Shown: piece by piece, positions 6,209-10,506 of the stretch
Layout of the letters: each line of letters opens with the position of its first letter
Position numbering within the stretch: position 1 is the stretch's first letter
Assembly (NCBI GenBank): GCA_937877465.1
Contig: CALFIT010000201.1
Coordinates: 1-10,506 of the forward strand
Length of the DNA stretch: 10,506 nt
Origin: an uncultured Bacteroidales bacterium
Lineage (GTDB): Bacteria; Bacteroidota; Bacteroidia; Bacteroidales; F082
Direction: 5' to 3'
Translations under genes and position numbers: made by a program
Notes under the pieces: generated by a model
The model's input: only the letters and a program-made list of their open reading frames with translations
Told to the model about the DNA's origin: nothing
Databases searched by the model: none

Positions 6209-7399
6209 ATGAAGAAAACATGGATTCTCATGGCCGTCCTCGTGATGGCATTGGGCAACACGAGTTTCGCCCAACACAAGACCAACCTGAAAACCAAGGC
6301 GACGCAAACCGCCTTCAAGCACTTCGGCGTGCGCGACGAGAGCACCGTGGTGCCGCAAACCGCCCTCTGCACCTCTGCCGACGGCGGCCTGATGCGCACC
6401 ACCTACATCTACGACGAGTACGACTACTACCTCATCGAAGAACTTGAGGAAACCAACGAAGACGGCATTTGGTATCCCGAATACCGCTACACCTACGACT
6501 ACGACTTCTCGGGCAACGTCCTCGAAATGCTGTTGCAATGGAACGACGGCGACGACTGGGCCGACGAAGCCCGCGCCACTTTCGAGTATGACGGCGACGA
6601 CCTCGCCCAAGTCGTCTACCAGTATTGGGACGGCGACGACTGGATGAACGAGATGAAGGAAGTCTACACCTACGTCGGCGACGTGATGACGGTGCTCTTC
6701 TGGGAATGGAACGGCACCACATGGTCGTCGAGCGAACTCTACACCTACACCTACAGCGCGACCACCATCGAGGTGCTGATGCAGTATATGCAAGGCGGCG
6801 CGTGGCAAAACGAGGAGAAAGACCTCTACACGCTCGACTTCGACGGCAACGTCATCGAAATCCTGCAACAAGACTGGGCGTCGACCACATGGACCAACGT
6901 CTACAAGACGACCTACGACTTTGAAGGCTCCGTCTTCACCTCCAAGCTCAGGGAAGACTGGGACGGCTCCGCTTGGGTTGACGGCCTGAAGTTTGAGTAT
7001 GTCTATACCGCCGGCAACGCCATCAAGGGCGAGTGCATGGCCGCTTCGGGCAACGGCTGGGAGCCTGCCGACGGCGACATTGAGATGGCCTACGGCTACA
7101 ATGCGGCCAACAAGGAATACTACTGCTGGCAAGTGGAAATCGAGTATGTCGACCTGACGGGCATCGGCGAGAACGCCACCCCCGTTGCCTTCACGGTGTA
7201 TCCCACGCCTGCCACCGACGAGGTCACCATCGCGGCTGCCGCCTTCGACAGGGCCGAGGTCTACAACCTCACGGGCCAGAAGCTGATGGAGAGCCGCGTG
7301 GCGCAGATGAGCGTGGCCACCCTCGCCCCGGGCCTATATATAATAAAGGTGTACGACCTCGAAGGCCGCAGCGCCGCCCAACGCTTGGTGGTGAGATAA
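6209..7399 (+). CDS. Repeat-rich T9SS cargo protein
   Basis: 396-aa secreted protein. Residues 1-21 are a type I signal peptide (SFA|QHK). Residues ~83-300 are about eight degenerate ~28-residue units rich in Trp, Tyr, Asp and Glu; each has a W(D/N)G-type turn, a second Trp a few residues on, and a strand ending in a Tyr/Phe-rich segment (for example WNDGDDW, WDGDDW, WNGTTW, WASTTW, WDGSAW). The pattern recalls YD/RHS-like strand-turn repeats but is not a clear match to any. Residues ~328-396 are a T9SS type A sorting domain (FTVYPTPATDEVTI ... VYNLTGQKLM ... LAPGLYIIKVYD ... RLVVR), with VYPTP where VYPNP is usual. It has no catalytic motif, so binding or structural roles are most likely. 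It is the last gene of the operon, 12 bp after the lipoprotein gene, and ends before a strong terminator. Confidence 0.88.
   Translation: MKKTWILMAVLVMALGNTSFAQHKTNLKTKATQTAFKHFGVRDESTVVPQTALCTSADGGLMRTTYIYDEYDYYLIEELEETNEDGIWYPEYRYTYDYDFSGNVLEMLLQWNDGDDWADEARATFEYDGDDLAQVVYQYWDGDDWMNEMKEVYTYVGDVMTVLFWEWNGTTWSSSELYTYTYSATTIEVLMQYMQGGAWQNEEKDLYTLDFDGNVIEILQQDWASTTWTNVYKTTYDFEGSVFTSKLREDWDGSAWVDGLKFEYVYTAGNAIKGECMAASGNGWEPADGDIEMAYGYNAANKEYYCWQVEIEYVDLTGIGENATPVAFTVYPTPATDEVTIAAAAFDRAEVYNLTGQKLMESRVAQMSVATLAPGLYIIKVYDLEGRSAAQRLVVR
6455..7108 (+). repeat. About eight ~28-residue aromatic/acidic protein repeats
   Basis: Coding region of the repeats in the 6209-7399 product. Units start near residues 83, 111, 140, 167, 194, 223, 251 and 280, each with W or G plus D/N/G and a second W within 3-7 residues. 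Spacing is 27-29 residues. The units are diverged at the DNA level, so this is an old protein repeat, not a simple DNA tandem array. Confidence 0.7.
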
Positions 7400-7426
7400 A
7401 GCCCACCGGCAGCCTTACGGACCCAC

Positions 7427-7455
7427 AACGCGGAGCTTGCTCCGCGTTTTTTTTT
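7427..7455 (+). terminator. Rho-independent terminator of the four-gene operon
   Basis: AACGCGGAG (7427-7435) pairs perfectly with CTCCGCGTT (7440-7448) across a CTTG loop. The last two stem bases begin a run of nine T (7447-7455). It lies 27 bp after the stop at 7399 and closes the operon that starts at 2736. Confidence 0.95.
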
Positions 7456-7464
7456 GTCCAAACC

Positions 7465-7515
7465 CCAAAATTACCTTTCTATTCAACAATTTGTACCTTT
7501 TTAGGGTAATTTTGG
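7465..7515. promoter_or_regulatory. Concentric dyad with divergent -7-like boxes
   Basis: CCAAAATTACC (7465-7475) and GGTAATTTTGG (7505-7515) are perfect 11-bp inverted repeats. At the same centre (7490) lies a second perfect dyad, ACAA-T-TTGT (7486-7494). Each outer arm contains a TAATTTTG box, one reading right and one reading left. It could be a regulator-binding site, divergent promoters or an RNA hairpin. Confidence 0.5.
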
Positions 7516-7539
7516 ACTAAGGGTAAACTGAGAGTTGAT

Positions 7540-7558
7540 AGTCTTTCCAATGAAGACT
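7540..7558 (+). repeat. Small hairpin in the adhesin leader
   Basis: AGTCTT (7540-7545) and AAGACT (7553-7558) are perfect 6-bp inverted repeats with a 7-nt loop. GAAGACT recurs at 7577-7583. The stem is short and could be chance in AT-rich DNA. Confidence 0.3.
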
Positions 7559-7673
7559 TTTCTAAAACGCGTAAAAGAAGACTCAATGAGGCCCTTTTTT
7601 GGCCATAGTATGTTTCGATTAGAGGGTAGCACAGCGGGAAATTCGGGTTCCTGCCGTGTGAGTTCTAATATAG

Positions 7674-7696
7674 ATTTATTAACCCATTTATTAACC
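7674..7696 (+). repeat. Tandem ATTTATTAACC repeat just before the adhesin start
   Basis: ATTTATTAACC occurs at 7674-7684 and again at 7686-7696, one base apart (period 12). The second copy ends 15 bp before the ATG at 7712. The position would suit a pair of protein-binding half-sites or a translation-enhancing leader; neither is shown by the sequence. Confidence 0.5.
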
Positions 7697-7711
7697 AAAC
7701 ACAAAAGCATT

Positions 7712-10506
7712 ATGCAAAAGAAAGTTTTTTCTTTGATGATGGGCCTTATCCTCGCCTTCGTTGGCGTGGCTAAGGCAGATGTTGTGACGATTGGCTCTGG
7801 TACGACCACCAACTCGTACCTCCCGAGCTATTCGTATTACAACTACTCTTTGACGCAGCAGCTCTACACTGCTGACGAGATTGGCACTGCTGGCACAATC
7901 AACAGCATTGCCTTCTACAACGGTGGGTCGACGAAGACCCGTACCTACACCATGTATTTGGTCAACACCAACAAGACCGCATTTTCAAGCGTTTACGACT
8001 GGATTACGGTAAGTAGTGCCGACCAAGTGTTCAACGGCACGGTCACGATGGCCGCCGGCACATGGACTACCATTACCTTGGACACCCCGTTTGCCTATGA
8101 CGGCACGAGCAACCTCGCCGTCATCATGGACGACAACACGGGTAGCTATTTGAGCGGCATGGCCTGCCGTGTCTTCAACGGCACGAGCAACTGCTCGATG
8201 TATGTCTATAGCGATGGCGTGAACTACAACCCGATGGCTCCCACGAGCTACTATGGTACGCGCCTGAGCGTGAAGAACCAGCTCCAGCTCGACATCACTT
8301 CCGGTGGTACGCTCTACGTCGTTGACGAAGAGGGCGAACCCATCGAAAGCATCGACCTCGGCGTGCGCCCGAATGGTTGCTGGATGGAACCTGCCGACAT
8401 CAACTTGATGCGTCAAGGTGGTGGCGTCACGGTGACCAACCTCGACTTCACGCCCAACGACGGTCTCTTCGTCCTCGACAATGTGGAGCTTCCGTTCCAA
8501 ATTGGCGGTGGCGAAATCGTCAACATCGGTGTCATCACGAGTGAATCGACCCAAACTGGCGTCATCGAGAAGCAGTTTGTGGCCATCGTCGACGGCGACC
8601 GCGCCGCCTACACCTGGCCCATCAGCGTGGAACTTTATGCTCCCGTTGCCCCCGATGTGGTGGAACTGCCTTACACGGTGAACAGCTTCCCCTACACCGA
8701 CACCCAATCGGGTATGCACGACGACTACAACTTGCCTTTCACGGGTGAGCCTTACAACATCCCCGACGGCAACGACGACGTCTACAAACTCGTCATCACG
8801 GGCGACAAGATCATCACCGCCCGCGTGAGCGACGGCGAAAACGGCAAGGTGGCCCTCTACACCGAGGACTTCTACGGCGAAGGCGGCCCCATGGCCACCA
8901 ACTTCTACACCGGCCTTAACGGCGGTGCCGCCGGTGGCAATGCCAGCAGCTTCAGCTATGACTTTGAAAGCAGCCTCGACGATTGGACCAACATCGACGC
9001 CGACGGCGACGGCTATGTTTGGGGCATGAACTCCGCCTATACTGGAGGCACGGGTCAAGGCCACAACAGCGTCGACTGCGCTTGCTCGCAGAGCTACGTC
9101 AATTATGTTGGCCCCCTCACTCCCGACAACTACCTCGTGTCGCCTCAAGTGACGCTGGGTGGCAGCCTCACCTTCTGGGCCAATGCCCAAGATGCTTCTT
9201 ATGCTGCCGAGCACTTTGGCGTTGCCATCTCGACGAGCGGCAACACCAACGCCAACGACTTCACTACCATCCAGGAATGGACGATGACTGCCAAGGGCAA
9301 CCGTTACGACGGTCCTCGCGGCACTCGCGACCAAGGCGCTTGGTATCAGTATACCGTTGACTTGAGCGCCTATCAAGGCCAAACGGGTTACATCGCCTTC
9401 CGTCACTTCAACTGCACCGACTGGTTCTACCTGAACATCGACGACGTGGTCCTCAATGGCGGACGCAACGACTTCCGCGCCACCGTCCCGGTCGTCTTCA
9501 ATGTGCGTGATTCCTATGGTGACGGCTGGAATGGAGCCTACATCACCGTTGCTGGCTCTGACGGCACCAATCAAACCGTCACTTGCCAAGCAAGTGACGA
9601 GACCTATGTCGTTAACATCAACGAGGGTGCCCATGTGACTCTGACTTGGACCGCTGGTTCTTGGGGCGAGGAATGCTCCTTCGATGTTGTCTTGAACGGC
9701 AGCACTATTTATACTGCCACTACGGCTCCTTCAGCAGGTGTGTTCTATCAATTTGACATCCCTGGCGGTAGCCAAGAGCCTCAAAGCGAAGGCATCAGCT
9801 ATGGTCCCGAAATCACCAACCTGCCTGTGAGACCCGGTACCTACTACCTCGTCGGTTCTTCGACCAGCGACGAATTCACCGTCGAAATCAATGTCGAAAA
9901 CATGCCTTGCCCGGCTGTTGAGGCTGAAGGCTTCAGCTTCGACCCGCAACCCGCCGACGACGAAGACGGTGTTGAACCTACCGGCGTTGTGCTGCATTGG
10001 AACATCCCGGACTATGCCACCGAATGGCGCTTGGTCTTCGGCAGCACCTATCACCCGGAAGCCGGTCACCCGCAGACCATCATCACCGACTGGTCGAGCG
10101 AAATGGTGAACTCCTATGCCTTGCCGAGCCTGTGGAACAACACCAACTACTTCTGGAGAGTGGAATTCCGCAACGGCAGCTGCACGGAAGGTGCAAGCAG
10201 CCCGATTTGGGGCTTCACCACCCACTTCAATAATCCTCACAACCTTGTGGCTAACGATTATACCATCTTCAACGATGAAACCGTCACCCTCAGCTGGAAC
10301 GCCATCCAAGACCGTACCTTCCGTACCTATTGGATCTATCGCAACGGCGTGAAGATCGGCGAAACCACGACGAACAACGTCAACGCCACGAGCTTCACCG
10401 ACGGTCCTTTGGCCTACAACATGAATGGCTACACCTACTATGTCACCGCCATCTATGACGAAGGCGAAAGCGCCCCGTCGAACACGGTGAACGTGAAGGT
10501 CAGCGG
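7712..10506 (+). CDS. Large secreted adhesin with cleaved-adhesin and Fn3-like domains (cut by window edge)
   Basis: Partial; 931 codons are open to the right edge. Start 7712 gives a signal peptide MQKKVFSLMMGLILAFVGVAKA|DVV. Residues 23-~160 form a beta-sandwich-like domain. Residues ~305-410 contain a second module (GNDDVYKLVITGDKIITARVS, then KVALYTEDFYGEGGP). Residues ~414-581 are a cleaved-adhesin domain (PF07675 type), with IDADGDGYVWGM, LTPDNYLVSPQVTLGG, EHFGVAISTSGN, AWYQYTVDLSAYQGQ, then IAFRHFNCTDWFYLNIDDV, closely like the haemagglutinin domains of Porphyromonas gingipains and HagA. Residues ~592-690 carry RDSYGDGWNGAYITVAG. Two fibronectin-III-like modules follow (~758-838, with NNTNYFWRV and IWGFTT; ~843-931, with VTLSWNAI, RTYWIYRNGVKIG and YTYYVTAIYDEGESAPSN). 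No protease motif is visible. Products of this type are surface or secreted adhesins exported by T9SS; the sorting domain would lie beyond the edge. Domain boundaries are approximate. Confidence 0.88.
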   Translation, partial: MQKKVFSLMMGLILAFVGVAKADVVTIGSGTTTNSYLPSYSYYNYSLTQQLYTADEIGTAGTINSIAFYNGGSTKTRTYTMYLVNTNKTAFSSVYDWITVSSADQVFNGTVTMAAGTWTTITLDTPFAYDGTSNLAVIMDDNTGSYLSGMACRVFNGTSNCSMYVYSDGVNYNPMAPTSYYGTRLSVKNQLQLDITSGGTLYVVDEEGEPIESIDLGVRPNGCWMEPADINLMRQGGGVTVTNLDFTPNDGLFVLDNVELPFQIGGGEIVNIGVITSESTQTGVIEKQFVAIVDGDRAAYTWPISVELYAPVAPDVVELPYTVNSFPYTDTQSGMHDDYNLPFTGEPYNIPDGNDDVYKLVITGDKIITARVSDGENGKVALYTEDFYGEGGPMATNFYTGLNGGAAGGNASSFSYDFESSLDDWTNIDADGDGYVWGMNSAYTGGTGQGHNSVDCACSQSYVNYVGPLTPDNYLVSPQVTLGGSLTFWANAQDASYAAEHFGVAISTSGNTNANDFTTIQEWTMTAKGNRYDGPRGTRDQGAWYQYTVDLSAYQGQTGYIAFRHFNCTDWFYLNIDDVVLNGGRNDFRATVPVVFNVRDSYGDGWNGAYITVAGSDGTNQTVTCQASDETYVVNINEGAHVTLTWTAGSWGEECSFDVVLNGSTIYTATTAPSAGVFYQFDIPGGSQEPQSEGISYGPEITNLPVRPGTYYLVGSSTSDEFTVEINVENMPCPAVEAEGFSFDPQPADDEDGVEPTGVVLHWNIPDYATEWRLVFGSTYHPEAGHPQTIITDWSSEMVNSYALPSLWNNTNYFWRVEFRNGSCTEGASSPIWGFTTHFNNPHNLVANDYTIFNDETVTLSWNAIQDRTFRTYWIYRNGVKIGETTTNNVNATSFTDGPLAYNMNGYTYYVTAIYDEGESAPSNTVNVKVS

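Larger units (their letters stand above)
7456..7711 (+). other. AT-rich intergenic region and leader of the adhesin gene
   Basis: About 256 bp between the terminator and the adhesin start, clearly more AT-rich than the flanking genes. It holds a 51-bp concentric dyad (7465-7515), a 6-bp hairpin (7540-7558), a GAAGACT direct repeat (7552-7558 and 7577-7583) and a tandem 11-bp repeat (7674-7696). TAATTTTG at 7507-7514 matches the -7 consensus, but a TTG at the normal -33 spacing is missing. No RNA gene or separate small gene was recognised. The adhesin frame happens to be open back to an ATG at 7550, discussed under findings. Confidence 0.7.

Noticed and set aside
5933..7132. 399-codon open frame on the minus strand
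   Set aside because: Antisense to the second lipoprotein and the repeat-rich T9SS protein, both of which have clear signal peptides. Low-complexity Val/Gly/His composition.
7465..7515. Invertible promoter (phase variation) at the dyad
   Set aside because: The 29-bp space between arms is too short for the usual Bacteroidetes invertible promoters, and no invertase gene is nearby.
7590..7604. GGCC...GGCC hairpin with a T run in its loop
   Set aside because: Only a 4-bp stem around a T-rich loop; too weak to call a structure.
7985..9634. 549-codon open frame on the minus strand
   Set aside because: It lies entirely antisense to the adhesin, whose domains are recognisable on the plus strand. 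The minus translation is Val/Ala/Gly/His-rich with no motif, as expected from GAC/GGC/GTC-rich codons read in reverse.
1..10506. CRISPR array, tRNA, rRNA or insertion sequence
   Set aside because: No regularly spaced identical repeats, cloverleaf-like segments, rRNA stretches, transposase motifs or terminal inverted repeats were seen.

Overview
The window looks like chromosomal DNA of a Bacteroidales-type Bacteroidetes that has a type IX secretion system (T9SS). Four things support this: two proteins end in T9SS type A sorting domains, a large surface protein carries a gingipain-type cleaved-adhesin domain, several starts are preceded by TAnnTTTG promoter boxes rather than Shine-Dalgarno sites, and a GH29 fucosidase and small lipoproteins sit nearby. 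Classical gut Bacteroides are thought to lack T9SS, so a rumen, gut or oral Bacteroidales outside that genus is more likely. This is inference; no rRNA or other taxonomic marker is present.

Left part (1-2600): the 5' end of a secreted alpha-L-fucosidase runs off the left edge on the minus strand. Divergent from it is a complete AlbA_2/Schlafen-type ATP-binding protein (484-1641, plus). Convergent with that gene is a two-gene minus-strand unit: a zeta-toxin-like P-loop kinase (2507-1914) and an overlapping 66-aa protein (1948-1748). The unit has a good Bacteroidetes promoter, an inverted repeat in its leader and a strong terminator at 1661-1704. It may be a toxin-antitoxin pair.

Middle part (2736-7399): four tightly packed plus-strand genes appear to form one operon that ends at a rho-independent terminator (7427-7455). 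They are a lipoprotein with an EF-hand-like acidic loop, an M1 metallopeptidase with a T9SS sorting domain, a second small lipoprotein, and a T9SS cargo protein made of about eight degenerate ~28-residue aromatic/acidic repeats. All four products are predicted to be exported, so this looks like a surface or secreted module, possibly for peptide processing.

Right part (7456-10506): an AT-rich intergenic stretch of about 250 bp contains a concentric palindrome, a small hairpin and a tandem 11-bp repeat. It leads into a very large secreted adhesin (7712 to beyond the right edge) with a cleaved-adhesin domain, a DSYGDGWNG domain and fibronectin-III-like modules. Its C terminus, probably a T9SS domain, lies outside the window. 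Long reading frames on the strand opposite these genes are treated as composition artefacts.
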